DNA of 64,000 nt from RUG14871 sp045539425 (GTDB lineage: Bacteria; Bacillota_I; Bacilli_A; Erysipelotrichales; Erysipelotrichaceae). Below are positions 15,789-24,843 of this stretch, one piece after another. The notes beneath the pieces were generated by a model. The model was given only the letters and a program-made list of their open reading frames with translations, ran no database searches and was not told the origin of the DNA. The stretch lies in contig JAZQFH010000038.1 in assembly GCA_045539425.1 (NCBI GenBank), positions 62,001 to 126,000 on the forward strand. Reading direction: 5' to 3'. Made by a program: the position numbers and the translations under genes. Numbering within the stretch: the stretch's first letter is position 1; the number at the start of each line of letters is the position of its first letter.

Positions 15789-16892
15789 ATGGAAAATAAC
15801 AGCAGAAATATCTGGAAAGGGATAGCTCTCTGTCTTCTGATTCTCCTGCTTGTGGAAAGCTGCTTCTTCTATCAAAAGATCACAAAGAAAGAGACACCGG
15901 CAGAAGAGAAAACAGCAGACATCACGACGGAAACCGTCATGAAATCCTGGCAGGACGATGCCCTTGCGAAGAATGAACTGATCGAATACATGAGTGCCAT
16001 TACGGATCAGAACAGTAAGGATTATATCCCGGTGGAAGACCGCATTGCCGTCTTTGACTTGGACGGTACGCTCTTCTGCGAAACCGACCCGGTCTACTTT
16101 GACTACCGTCTCTTCCACTACCGCGTTACGCAGGATCCGACCTATAAGGACAAAGCCACCGACTTTGAAAAGGAAGTTGCCGAAAAGATTCAGATCATGA
16201 TGGATACGGGTGTCAGTGCCTCGGGACTGGAAGTCGATCACGGAAAAGGCGTCGCTTCCGCCTTCAAAGGAAAGACGGTCGATGAATTCAATGCCTATAT
16301 TCAGGAATTCAAGAAGATGGACGCACCAGGCTACAACAGCATGAAAAACGGTGAAGCCTTCTACAAACCGATGCTGGAACTGGTGGATTATTTACAGGAA
16401 AATGACTTCACGGTCTACATCGTCAGCGGCACGGACCGCTTAATCGTAAGAGGCATTGTGGAAGGAAACATGAATGTTCCGAACCGCCAGATTATCGGAA
16501 GCGATGAAACGATTACGGCCAGAGACCAGAAAGACGAAGACGGCTTAACCTATGTTTTTGATGATGACGATGTGCTCATTCTGGGAGGGAACTTCATTAT
16601 TAAGAACCTCAAGATGAACAAGGTATCCGTCATCATGCAGGAAATCGGCCAGCAGCCAATTCTCTCCTTCGGAAACTCCACGGGAGATAGTTCCATGGCG
16701 GAATTTGTCACCTCCAACAATAAGTACCGCAGCTTAGCCTTCATGTTATGTTGCGACGATACGGTAAGAGAAAACGGAAATGAATCCAAAGCCGAAAAGA
16801 TGCAGCAACTCTGCAATGAATTCGACTGGGTTCCGATCTCCATGAAGAATGACTGGAAAACCATCTACGGCGAAAACGTCACCAGAAAATAG
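15789..16892 (+). CDS. membrane-anchored extracytoplasmic HAD phosphatase
   Basis: 367 residues. An N-terminal membrane helix (about 9-28) and a charged linker rich in Lys/Glu place the enzyme outside the cell membrane. The HAD motif 1 is DLDGT (Asp90 nucleophile, Asp92), motif 2 is the Ser of IVSGTD, and motifs 3/4 are the Lys region and GNSTGDSSM. The cap is large, as in phosphoserine-phosphatase-like members. An exported HAD probably salvages phosphate from organic phosphates. The Shine-Dalgarno GGAGG stands directly behind the 12-bp hairpin, and the gene is monocistronic with its own terminator. Confidence 0.85.
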   Translation: MENNSRNIWKGIALCLLILLLVESCFFYQKITKKETPAEEKTADITTETVMKSWQDDALAKNELIEYMSAITDQNSKDYIPVEDRIAVFDLDGTLFCETDPVYFDYRLFHYRVTQDPTYKDKATDFEKEVAEKIQIMMDTGVSASGLEVDHGKGVASAFKGKTVDEFNAYIQEFKKMDAPGYNSMKNGEAFYKPMLELVDYLQENDFTVYIVSGTDRLIVRGIVEGNMNVPNRQIIGSDETITARDQKDEDGLTYVFDDDDVLILGGNFIIKNLKMNKVSVIMQEIGQQPILSFGNSTGDSSMAEFVTSNNKYRSLAFMLCCDDTVRENGNESKAEKMQQLCNEFDWVPISMKNDWKTIYGENVTRK

Positions 16893-16895
16893 AAT

Positions 16896-16928
16896 AAAGC
16901 CCGTAGCATATCGCTCCGGGCTTTTCTG
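16896..16928 (+). terminator. terminator of the HAD gene
   Basis: The stem AAAGCCCG / CGGGCTTT with a 13-base loop and a T tract starts 4 bases after the stop codon. Confidence 0.8.
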
Positions 16929-16945
16929 TTCTTGTTTGGAATAGA

Positions 16946-17899
16946 TTAAGCTTTATTAAATTTATCTTTTCCCTGTCTGCAGCGCGGGCATCTCCAGTCT
17001 TCCGGAAGATCCTCAAATGCGACACCGTCGTGTTCCGCCGGATCATAGACATATCCGCAGATGGAGCAGATGTATTTGCCTGTTCCTTCATCCAGTACGA
17101 AATAGTCATCGGACGGGCGGATGGTTTCCGCAGGATGATCCAGATCCATGACTTTCTTCGCTTCCAGATTCTCATATCCCTGTGGTGTGTGCGTTCCGCA
17201 GTATACCGTCGGATGGTTGCGGATGAATTCGCGGATCGTATTCTGTGTGCTTCTGGCCATATGAATATCATCGTAAACGACGGACAGCTTATCCGCATAC
17301 ATGGCTTCGTCCACATAAGTGATGTCCCCGTGGAACATGTAGAATAAACCGCCGTCTTCCGCAACAATGATGCTGTTGCCAAATGTGTGTCCCGGTGCCG
17401 GTAACATGCGTACGCCCGGCGCAATGATCTGGCTTCTCTTGAAGTTATAGTACGGACCGTCCGTGAAATCGACCGGAATCAGACCCGGATGGTCTTTCAG
17501 CGCCTTGATCTCGTCTGTCTCAAATTCAATGCGGTTGATGTAAACCTTCGCATTCGGGAAACTTCTGATTTCTCCGGAGTGGTCATTGTGCTTATGCGTC
17601 AGGATGATCTTCGTCACCTGGGAAGGTTCATATCCTGCCCGTTTTAAAGCGGACACATAGTCTTCAATCCATCTGCCGATATACGTTGGCTGTTTTCCGT
17701 CCCAGACGGCACTCGGGCTTTCTTTCGGTAATCCGGTATCCACCAGAATCACATCTTCTCCCGTATCAATCAGATAATTCTGAAGAGAGCCGCGGTATTT
17801 CACGTTATTGTCAAAATGCTGTGCGCCCTCTTCTCCGCCAAAGGCAAAGCCCTGTGCATAAAAGCCTTTTTCATAGAATTTGATTGCCTTAAAAATCAT
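16946..17899 (-). CDS. MBL-fold hydrolase with C-terminal rubredoxin
   Basis: 317 residues from the ATG at 17899 (AGGAG 11 bases upstream). Residues 1-265 are a metallo-beta-lactamase fold with THKHNDH (His102-x-His104-x-Asp106-His107), APGHTFG and MFHGD. Residues 276-317 are a full rubredoxin: CSIC (278-281) and CPRC (304-307) with the conserved GYVYDP and WRCP. The HxHxDH motif is that of Zn hydrolases or Fe dioxygenases, not the HxExDH of flavodiiron proteins, and no flavodoxin domain is present. An iron redox domain fused to such an MBL core suggests oxygen, persulfide or NO chemistry or redox sensing. It is transcribed alone from a good promoter. Confidence 0.88.
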   Translation of the reverse strand: MIFKAIKFYEKGFYAQGFAFGGEEGAQHFDNNVKYRGSLQNYLIDTGEDVILVDTGLPKESPSAVWDGKQPTYIGRWIEDYVSALKRAGYEPSQVTKIILTHKHNDHSGEIRSFPNAKVYINRIEFETDEIKALKDHPGLIPVDFTDGPYYNFKRSQIIAPGVRMLPAPGHTFGNSIIVAEDGGLFYMFHGDITYVDEAMYADKLSVVYDDIHMARSTQNTIREFIRNHPTVYCGTHTPQGYENLEAKKVMDLDHPAETIRPSDDYFVLDEGTGKYICSICGYVYDPAEHDGVAFEDLPEDWRCPRCRQGKDKFNKA

Positions 17900-18009
17900 G
17901 GTTTTTTGTACTCCTTTTCTTCTGCCGGTCTTCCTACCGCCTGCGCTTTCCTGCATTATTATCTTTTCTTCTGCATCGGCCTGCAGCCCATACCGGCCAT
18001 TCTAACCTC

Positions 18010-18038
18010 ATATTACATGTGTCATTTTATTATTTCAA
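18010..18038 (-). promoter_or_regulatory. promoter of the MBL-rubredoxin gene
   Basis: On the minus strand: -35 TTGAAA, a 17-bp spacer and -10 TAATAT. Confidence 0.65.
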
Positions 18039-18205
18039 GATACAGCGGCGAAAAATCTGTCCGGATAGATTACAGATGTAATTCCCGGATTTTCCTGCGT
18101 TTCATTGCGTTGTAGAGTACCTCAGGCTTTGTTCTTCCTTTATAAAAAGAAAAATCAGAACGGAGGTAACTTACCGTTCTCTTCTGTCACCCTCTCTGAT
18201 AAAAT

Positions 18206-18234
18206 TTGGAAAGCGCGGACTTTTATAGTAAAAT
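18206..18234 (+). promoter_or_regulatory. promoter of the lipoprotein gene
   Basis: TTGGAA (18206-18211), a 17-bp spacer and TAAAAT (18229-18234). Confidence 0.65.
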
Positions 18235-18254
18235 GATTCACGGAGGTAGTTATT

Positions 18255-19190
18255 ATGAAAAAAACTATTTTATTATTAACAACATTAATGATGTTAATCA
18301 CTCTGGTTGCCGGATGCTCTCAGAAACAGCCGGAAGAACCAAGCGGCAATACAGAACCCGAACAGCAGGAACCGGTTGCGGAAACGGTTCTGATTCAGGT
18401 CAATGTACAGGGACTTGGTGAAATCGCCGCGACCACGGACGGTTCAGAGCCGCAGTTTGACGATCAGTATCCATTCTCTTCCTTTGTGACTAACACGGAA
18501 AAAGGAAGCACAGTCAAAGTGAGCACGAGAACGACGGATGAAGATTACCAGTTCATCAAATGGACCAAGAACGGCGAATTCTTCTCGAATGAGACATCCA
18601 TCACCATCACGGCAGATGCCGATGCGGAATATATTGCTGTCTATGATTTGCGCAGCGGATATGAAGGAACTGCGATCACGGACATCAAGGATGCCAAGAC
18701 ACTGGGAGACGTCTTCCCTCTGCCATACAAACAGGCCGGATATGACTCCGAGAAATATTTCTATGTCTTTGAACTCAACAACATCATCTACCGCGTCGAA
18801 GCAGCTATGACACCGGAAATCATGGCAGAACTCGAGAAACTTGACTGGGAAGATCCGGACCGTGACCTCAAGGAGCTGAACGTGGTTGCGCCACTGGCAC
18901 TTACTCGCGTTGACAACCTGACGGCAATGATCCCGACACAGGACAAGATCAACAAATACATCGGCATGAACGGCCAGGACATGGTGAATCAGAACTGGTT
19001 TATCCAGGGCTATGAATTCGAACCGCTGAAGTTCTACATGAACCACGGCATGTTCGCCTACGAAGTGTACTTCGACGGTGAAATCGATCCGGCCACATTC
19101 AATGAAGAAACGGATATGGGCAAGCTGACAGTCAAGGACATCAAGTGCACAGGCATTGGTGATGCATTTGACTTCATTCCGGAAGATTAA
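18255..19190 (+). CDS. lipoprotein with a bacterial-repeat (InlB-B-like) domain
   Basis: 311 residues. The signal peptide ends at LVAGC with lipidated Cys21, followed by an acidic low-complexity linker rich in Glu, Pro and Gln (22-45). Residues about 48-135 resemble the beta-grasp repeat of InlB-B/Listeria-Bacteroides type, with the F-x-KW-T-x-NGE...YIAVYD pattern. The rest (140-311) is acidic and unrecognised. It is a surface lipoprotein, perhaps a binding or adhesion module. GGAGG lies 8 bases before the ATG. It has its own promoter and terminator. Confidence 0.8.
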   Translation: MKKTILLLTTLMMLITLVAGCSQKQPEEPSGNTEPEQQEPVAETVLIQVNVQGLGEIAATTDGSEPQFDDQYPFSSFVTNTEKGSTVKVSTRTTDEDYQFIKWTKNGEFFSNETSITITADADAEYIAVYDLRSGYEGTAITDIKDAKTLGDVFPLPYKQAGYDSEKYFYVFELNNIIYRVEAAMTPEIMAELEKLDWEDPDRDLKELNVVAPLALTRVDNLTAMIPTQDKINKYIGMNGQDMVNQNWFIQGYEFEPLKFYMNHGMFAYEVYFDGEIDPATFNEETDMGKLTVKDIKCTGIGDAFDFIPED

Positions 19191-19205
19191 TTTCAAAAAT
19201 GCATC

Positions 19206-19241
19206 AAAGCCTGTCTGATTTTGAAAACAGACAGGCTTTTT
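19206..19241. terminator. bidirectional terminator
   Basis: A perfect 12-bp stem AAAGCCTGTCTG / CAGACAGGCTTT lies between the convergent lipoprotein and ROK kinase genes. Confidence 0.85.
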
Positions 19242-19242
19242 C

Positions 19243-20181
19243 TTATTCATAAAGACTTTGATAGTTGTAAATTGCGCCAAGCAGATTGGCATCTTCCCTG
19301 TACTGACAGGAATCTATCGTTGCAGAGAATCTTCTGTAGATGGAAAGGCTTTCCCCGGCCTTTCGGTATTCCGCTTTCAGATCATTCAGGAACATCTCAT
19401 TCTGTGAAATACCGCCGCCGATCAGGATTTTCTCCGTATCCAGCATAATCTGCAGATTCAGGATGATCATGATGAGCTTCTCAATCCACTTATGATAGAC
19501 CTCGGAAGTAACGGGATCGTTTTCCTTCACCCACTGCAGCACTTCTTTTCCGCCGTATTTTTTTGTGCGCTGTTGGGGATTATCAACAAAGTTATCCGAC
19601 ACTTCAAATTCCGCGGGGTCCATTCCTTTTGCCTGTGCGACATGCAAGAGGAACCCCGTCATGCCGCCGCTTAACGCTGCGCAGCCTTCCATACTATAAT
19701 TTCCCGGCTCCAGAAGGAATCCCGTGATTTCTCCGGCTGCGAAGTGCGACCCGCGCAACAGTTTTCCATTTGTGACAATACCGCCGCCCAGTCCGGTACC
19801 GATGGTGATGACCGCACCGTTTTGAACGCCTTTCAGTCTGCCGGAGACAAGTTCCGCCAGTGTTGCGGCCTTCCCGTCATTTTCCACGGCAACCTTACAG
19901 GGAATATCACTTAACAGTTCATAGATATTGGTCTCCGCCAGTTTCTTATAGGAGCCGGCACGGTAAGCATATCCCGTAACGGGGTCAATGATTCCCGGCA
20001 TGGAAATCGCAATCCCATCGACACCATCCGCATACGCTTCATACTTTGCGGCAATATAATCGTGAAAGACTTCTTTCGATTTCAGAGGAGCCTGATCTTT
20101 CCACTTGAGAAGAATCTCTTCCCCTTCGATCACGGCTGCCTTCACGAAGGTGCCGCCGAAATCAAATGCCAGATATTTCAT
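19243..20181 (-). CDS. ROK-family sugar kinase
   Basis: 312 residues, cytoplasmic. The ATP phosphate-1 motif is DFGGTFVK (7-14), the sugar-binding Asp lies in VENDGKAA, and ITIGTGLGGGIV is the phosphate-2 loop. The zinc motif CxCGxxGC of glucokinase/Mlc-type ROK proteins is absent: only one Cys stands in the MEGCAALSG segment, as in beta-glucoside-kinase-like members. There is no HTH domain, so it is an enzyme, not a repressor. It is the last gene of a PTS operon behind EIIC and GH1. I infer that it phosphorylates the free glucose released by the 6-phospho-beta-glucosidase, or an unphosphorylated disaccharide. Confidence 0.85.
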   Translation of the reverse strand: MKYLAFDFGGTFVKAAVIEGEEILLKWKDQAPLKSKEVFHDYIAAKYEAYADGVDGIAISMPGIIDPVTGYAYRAGSYKKLAETNIYELLSDIPCKVAVENDGKAATLAELVSGRLKGVQNGAVITIGTGLGGGIVTNGKLLRGSHFAAGEITGFLLEPGNYSMEGCAALSGGMTGFLLHVAQAKGMDPAEFEVSDNFVDNPQQRTKKYGGKEVLQWVKENDPVTSEVYHKWIEKLIMIILNLQIMLDTEKILIGGGISQNEMFLNDLKAEYRKAGESLSIYRRFSATIDSCQYREDANLLGAIYNYQSLYE

Positions 20182-20201
20182 AGCTTCCCCTTTCCGTTTT
20201 G

Positions 20202-21638
20202 TTATTTCAGAGAGTCACCGTCAGTCGCAATGACTTCCTTATACCATTCAAAACTCTTTTTCTTTGTACGCTTCAGAGTTCCTTCACCCTTGTTGTTCAA
20301 ATCAACATGAATGAAGCCGTAACGTTTTTCCATATCTCCCGTACCTGCTGAGACGATATCGATCGGACCCCATTCGCAATAGCCCAGGATACAGACACCG
20401 TCCTGAAGGGCATTGCTGACTTCACGCAGATGATCATTCAGATACTGGATTCTGGTGTCATCATTGATCTCACCATTGACTACTTCGTCATAGTCGCCGT
20501 ATCCATTCTCAACGATAAAGAGCGGCTTATTGTAGCGATCATAGAGCCAGTTACAGGAATAACGGATACCTAGCGGATCCACGCTCCAGCCGAACGGGCT
20601 GTATTCCAGATACGGATTCCGTAAACCGGAGAAAACATTTCCGTCTGCTTTGTCGTATTTTTCCGGATGCGCCGAATCCGTCAGCGTCATATAGTAGCTG
20701 AATGCCACATAGTCGATGGTGTATTCCTTCATGATGCGAAGTTCTTCTTCGCTTCTGTCCAGTACAACACCTTTCTTTTTGAACTCCTGTTCCATGTAGT
20801 ACGGATATTCGCCTTTGGCCATGACATCCAAACAGAAGACACCTTTCATGCGGTTATCCGTGAACGTCTTCATGACATCTTCCGGATCGCAGGTACGCGG
20901 ATATCTTGGAATGAAGGCGACCATGCCGCCCACCATGACATCCTGAATCATCTCATGGGCAAGCTGCACTGTTTTCGCACAGGCCACAAACTGATTGTGC
21001 ATGGCCTGATAGACCAGCTGTGCCCGGTTATCTCCTTCATGGAAGTGAATGCCCGTATGGATTGCGTATTCGTGTGTGCCTTTGATGTCATTGACACCGG
21101 CATTGATTTCGTTAAAGACGACCCAGTATTTCACTCTGTCACCATAGCGCTCGAACAGTGTTTTCGCATACTTCAGGAAGACATTGATCATCTTCTTGCT
21201 GGTCCAGCCGTTGTACTTCTCAATTAAAGCCAGAGGCATTTCGAAGTGGGAAATGGTCACTAACGGTTCCATACCGTATTTTCTGATTTCGTTAATAACA
21301 TCATCATAGTATTTTAAGCCTGCCTCATTCGGCACTTCATCATCCCCGTTCGGATAGATCCGGCTCCAGGCGATGGAGATCCGCAAGACGCGGAAGCCCA
21401 TTTCACCAAACAGAGCGATATCTTCCTTATAGCGATGATAGAAATCGATGGCTTTGTGGCGCGGATAGTAGGTATCCGCATTCAGTTCAAATTTGAAGCC
21501 GGCTTTCCTGCTGGAAGTGGTTCCTCCCGGCAGGAAATCGTCGACTGAGAGTCCTTTTCCGTCTTCCAGATAAGCACCTTCACACTGATTGGCAGCGATG
21601 GCGCCTCCCAGAAGGAATTCATGCGGAAAGCGGGCCAT
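20202..21638 (-). CDS. GH1 6-phospho-beta-glucosidase
   Basis: 478 residues, the usual GH1 length. The acid/base is Glu177 in VVFNEINAG and the nucleophile is Glu377 in FIVENGYG. The phosphate-binding signature of 6-phospho enzymes is present near the C-terminus: Ser in SAGTG, then Lys and Tyr in EKRYGFI. It therefore cleaves phosphorylated beta-glucosides such as cellobiose-6-phosphate delivered by the EIIC encoded just upstream. Its start ATG overlaps the EIIC stop by one base (TAATG), indicating coupled translation. Confidence 0.92.
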   Translation of the reverse strand: MARFPHEFLLGGAIAANQCEGAYLEDGKGLSVDDFLPGGTTSSRKAGFKFELNADTYYPRHKAIDFYHRYKEDIALFGEMGFRVLRISIAWSRIYPNGDDEVPNEAGLKYYDDVINEIRKYGMEPLVTISHFEMPLALIEKYNGWTSKKMINVFLKYAKTLFERYGDRVKYWVVFNEINAGVNDIKGTHEYAIHTGIHFHEGDNRAQLVYQAMHNQFVACAKTVQLAHEMIQDVMVGGMVAFIPRYPRTCDPEDVMKTFTDNRMKGVFCLDVMAKGEYPYYMEQEFKKKGVVLDRSEEELRIMKEYTIDYVAFSYYMTLTDSAHPEKYDKADGNVFSGLRNPYLEYSPFGWSVDPLGIRYSCNWLYDRYNKPLFIVENGYGDYDEVVNGEINDDTRIQYLNDHLREVSNALQDGVCILGYCEWGPIDIVSAGTGDMEKRYGFIHVDLNNKGEGTLKRTKKKSFEWYKEVIATDGDSLK

Positions 21639-22924
21639 TATGCGTTCTCCAGAGCGTCTTCTTCATCCGCCTGCTTGTCATATGCCTTGACAAACGGTGC
21701 GAAGATCAGAATGTTGATGGCGAATAAGACGAACCAGACAACCGGAGCTTTCCAGTCCATGGTAGCTAAGAAAGCATTGATTGGGGACGGGAATGTTGCC
21801 AGAGTGGAAACATAGACCGTATTCATGAAGCCGGCTTTCATTAATAAGAAGCAGGCACCTGTATTTAAGATCGTAGTGATCAGGATCGGGATGATCATCG
21901 TGACGTTCATGACGATCGGTAAGCCGAAGATCAGCGGTTCATTGATATTGAAGATATTCGGAACCAGAGAAATCTTGCTTAAGGATTTCAGACGTTCGTT
22001 CTTTGCGAAGAGCAGAACGGCAATCAGCAGAGCTTCGAACATGATCTGTGTACCGAAGATGGATTTGAAGGAACCGGCTAATACCGCTGTACCCATGGAT
22101 CCTGCTTCAACAGCTGCCGCGTTGGCTGCCAGGTTGGCAGACTGGATCGGGCCGATGATGGAAGCAACCATTGCCGCACCGTGGATTCCGAAGAACCAGA
22201 AGCCGATGACAAAGAGGTTGATTACGATGACGGAGCCTAAGGAATCCGAGAATGAGAGAAGAGGAGAGATGACATTCTGAACGAATGTGATCATTCCGAA
22301 TCCGAAGAGCTTCGTGATTAAGTTATTTACGAGAATGAAGAGGACAGCACTGATTGCCAGCGGGAAGAGGTAGTCGAATACCGCCACGATATTGTGCGGA
22401 ACACTTTCCGGCATTGGGATCTTCGGTCCTTTTTTGATGTACCAGCTGGTAATCTCAACGGATGCCATTGCGATTAAGATTCCGGCAAACATGCCCTGTG
22501 CATCCATCTGGCCAATGACCATGGCTCTGCCTGCATCCGTTTTCTGAGGAGCAGCAGCTAAGACAACGAACGTGAACAAGGCGATCACTGCGGAATAGTC
22601 CGGGCGGATATTTCTTGCTTTCGCTAAGGAATAGGCAATTCCGAATACTGCATAAACGGAAATGATACCGAGTGTTAAGTCATAGAGAGCACGGATTGCC
22701 GGTGTGCTTGGTCCCCAGTTCTTGATGGCAAGCAGGATACCTGTTGCCGTATCCGGAATCGGCGGGAACATTAAGATCATGGCAATACCGCCAAGCAAAG
22801 TAAACGGCAGAGTGAACATCATGCCTTCACGTAAGGATTTCATGTGCGGTTCATTGGAAAGCGTAACAGCAAGCTTACCGACACTGTTTTCCAGAACATC
22901 GCGGAATTTTTCTAAACCAGTCAT
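21638..22924 (-). CDS. celB: PTS lactose/cellobiose-family EIIC permease
   Basis: 428 residues, about ten membrane helices. The segment NIFNINEPLIFGLPIVMN is the conserved substrate-loop signature of the Lac-family EIIC (NEPxxFGxP). No EIIA or EIIB of this family is encoded here, so partner subunits must come from elsewhere in the genome. First gene of the EIIC-GH1-ROK operon; GGAGA lies before the ATG. Just upstream lie a -10 box TATAAT (plus 22963-22972 region) and, further up, the perfect dyad at 23003-23019, a likely activator site. Confidence 0.9.
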   Translation of the reverse strand: MTGLEKFRDVLENSVGKLAVTLSNEPHMKSLREGMMFTLPFTLLGGIAMILMFPPIPDTATGILLAIKNWGPSTPAIRALYDLTLGIISVYAVFGIAYSLAKARNIRPDYSAVIALFTFVVLAAAPQKTDAGRAMVIGQMDAQGMFAGILIAMASVEITSWYIKKGPKIPMPESVPHNIVAVFDYLFPLAISAVLFILVNNLITKLFGFGMITFVQNVISPLLSFSDSLGSVIVINLFVIGFWFFGIHGAAMVASIIGPIQSANLAANAAAVEAGSMGTAVLAGSFKSIFGTQIMFEALLIAVLLFAKNERLKSLSKISLVPNIFNINEPLIFGLPIVMNVTMIIPILITTILNTGACFLLMKAGFMNTVYVSTLATFPSPINAFLATMDWKAPVVWFVLFAINILIFAPFVKAYDKQADEEDALENA

Positions 22925-23002
22925 ATTATCTTCTCCTTTCCGGTTTTTGAATGATTACGCTTTCATTATAAAAATCGGAGAGTGTTTCTTCATTTTTCCG
23001 TA

Positions 23003-23019
23003 TTCCTAAAGCTTAGGAA
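23003..23019. promoter_or_regulatory. perfect dyad upstream of the EIIC operon
   Basis: TTCCTAA-AGC-TTAGGAA, 7-bp arms, about 35-50 bp upstream of the -10 TATAAT of the EIIC operon, which has no good -35 box. A dyad with the same half-sites stands before the adjacent regulator gene (24818-24843). Confidence 0.7.
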
Positions 23020-23020
23020 A

Positions 23021-24779
23021 TCAAAGCAGGCATTCCCGGATCATGCCGGTCTCTTCCGCAAGCACAAAGAGCGTTACGGACGTATAAGGCGTCTCATGAT
23101 ATTCCCCCGCAAAAGAGAGATCATAGCGGCGGATACAGTCACTGTGTAATAGAGGAATCATCACATTCAGCTCTCTCCCGTTCCCTTTGATCACGCTGCT
23201 GCGGAAGATATCCTCTAAAATATATTCCCAGTCGTCAGAGGATACTTCACTTTCTCCTCTAAGCTCTCTCAATAGATTCCGCAATACCTCCTCCAGACTG
23301 TTTCCAATTGCCTCTTTCCCTGCGGAAACAACTTCGCTTCGGTCCAGTCCGGTAAGAAACTCCTCCACTTTTCCAATCTGATCCTTTGCGGAGATGAGGT
23401 TGATTTCAAGATACGGCAAATCCGTCTCATTGAGCGGAACGGTGGATATAATACCGTCTGCCGTACCTTTTTTCCTGCGATAATCATAGGAAGATGCGAT
23501 GGCATCCACCGTAATACGATCCGCAAAATAGCGCTCCAGGCTCTCCTTTAAGCCCTCTGCCGTATACCGGCTGGAGTCGCACACCAATAGCAGATGTTTC
23601 TTCTCTGAGGAAATACTGTGCTTTAAGCAGACCGTCAGCCGTGCCAGATCATGTACAGTGAAAACATCCTCCGGGAAATAGCGGTGACAGTAATAAGTGT
23701 AAAGAACCGCCAGATACAGCATTTCCGTATTATTCTCAAAGATCCGTCTTCTGCGGCTGATGGAGTAGTAGAAACGGTGACGCTTGATATAGAGAATGCT
23801 CTCCGTTTCACTCATCAGATTGCGCTCATCACTCAGCGTTTTCCCGTACTTGGCAATGGCTTCTGAAAAATCACGGACTGCCGCTCTGACTTCATTACTG
23901 ACACTTAACAGAGGATTTCCGCTGAGGTAATCCTTTCCTCTTAAGCGTTCCAGCAAATACCCGTAATCCTCATCCCTTAATACCGCAAACCTGTTATCAT
24001 GGCGCAAGAGCTTTTCTTTCAGCCGCACGGACAGTTCCATCGTCTCACTCAGACTTTGAATATAGAACTCTTGGGAGGTACGGTAATAGGCCAAAGCGAT
24101 ATCTACCGCAAAGGAGAGAATACTTCTTCCCGAAAGCTGCAGATGTTCCTCATTTAAAAATTCCACCACGCACTCAATCAGTTCGTTCACCGTCTCATAG
24201 AATTCCGAGCTTCCCGAAATGAAGTAACTGTATTTCAGCTCCATGACCATATTATTTCTCTGGGTATAGATTCCGCTGATCAATGAGCGGATTACGGATT
24301 CCTCTTCTTTCAGATAATACTTTCCGTCGGCTTTACGCAACTCCATACTGATCCGTCTGCCCTTCAGCCACTTCTCCAGTGCTTTGATGTCTCCATACAC
24401 CACAGACGGGGAAAGGAAGAAGAGTTCTTCCATATCCTCCTGGGAATAGCGATTGCCAAACAGCATGTTAAAGGTCAGATACACGATCCGCTCATTCTGG
24501 GTTTCCGGAATATCGAAGTCCAACTGCTCCGCAATCTTTGCAATGATATTCTCTTCCCGGATACGCATCAGACATTCCCCCGGAATATAATAGCCGCTCT
24601 GCTTTTCCCCCCTTGATGTAAACCTGATAGGAGGAAAGACTTTCATTGATGGCCTGAATGTCATTCCGGATCGTACGGTCCGTAACAGAGAACTGCTTTG
24701 CCAGTTCACTGCCGAACTGCGGCTTGTTATTTTGCATGAGCTGTAATAATAGTTCCGTCTGTCTTCTGGTGAGTTCCAT
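23021..24779 (-). pseudogene. LicR/MtlR-type PRD transcriptional activator, split by a +1 frameshift
   Basis: Two overlapping frames make one regulator of about 585 residues. Frame 1 (start 24779, SD in a G6 tract) encodes the HTH_11 domain with ELAKQFSVTDRTIRNDIQAI. Frame 2 (to 23021) carries the second HTH, PRD-like helical domains and an EIIB-like domain whose HLLLVCDSS loop holds the Cys. The frames meet in a G6 run (plus 24607-24612): removing one G restores the reading from YIKG into EKQSGYYIPGEC. It is either a real inactivating or phase-variable shift or a sequencing error. It stands directly upstream of the EIIC-GH1-ROK operon and is its likely activator. Confidence 0.8.
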
Positions 24780-24817
24780 AACTGCCCCCCTCTGTTTCAA
24801 TGATATTGTTAATCTTA

Positions 24818-24843
24818 TTTCCTTACAGTATTATTTTAGGAAA
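24818..24843. promoter_or_regulatory. dyad before the PRD regulator gene
   Basis: TTTCCTTA and TTAGGAAA half-sites separated by 10 bp, about 40-65 bp upstream of the regulator start. The TTAGGAA half is identical to that of the EIIC dyad, suggesting autoregulation by the same protein. Confidence 0.55.

Larger units (their letters stand above)
17900..18254. other. intergenic region between divergent genes
   Basis: No gene is seen. It holds the minus-strand promoter of the MBL-rubredoxin gene (18010-18038), a weak hairpin AGAACGG / CCGTTCT (18157-18180) and the plus-strand promoter of the lipoprotein gene (18206-18234). Confidence 0.6.

Noticed and set aside
15741..16241. 166-codon minus-strand ORF
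   Set aside because: Antisense to the HAD gene and running across its promoter and hairpin.
18444..19292. 282-codon minus-strand ORF opposite the lipoprotein gene
   Set aside because: Antisense shadow of a well-supported lipoprotein gene that has a promoter, Shine-Dalgarno and terminator.
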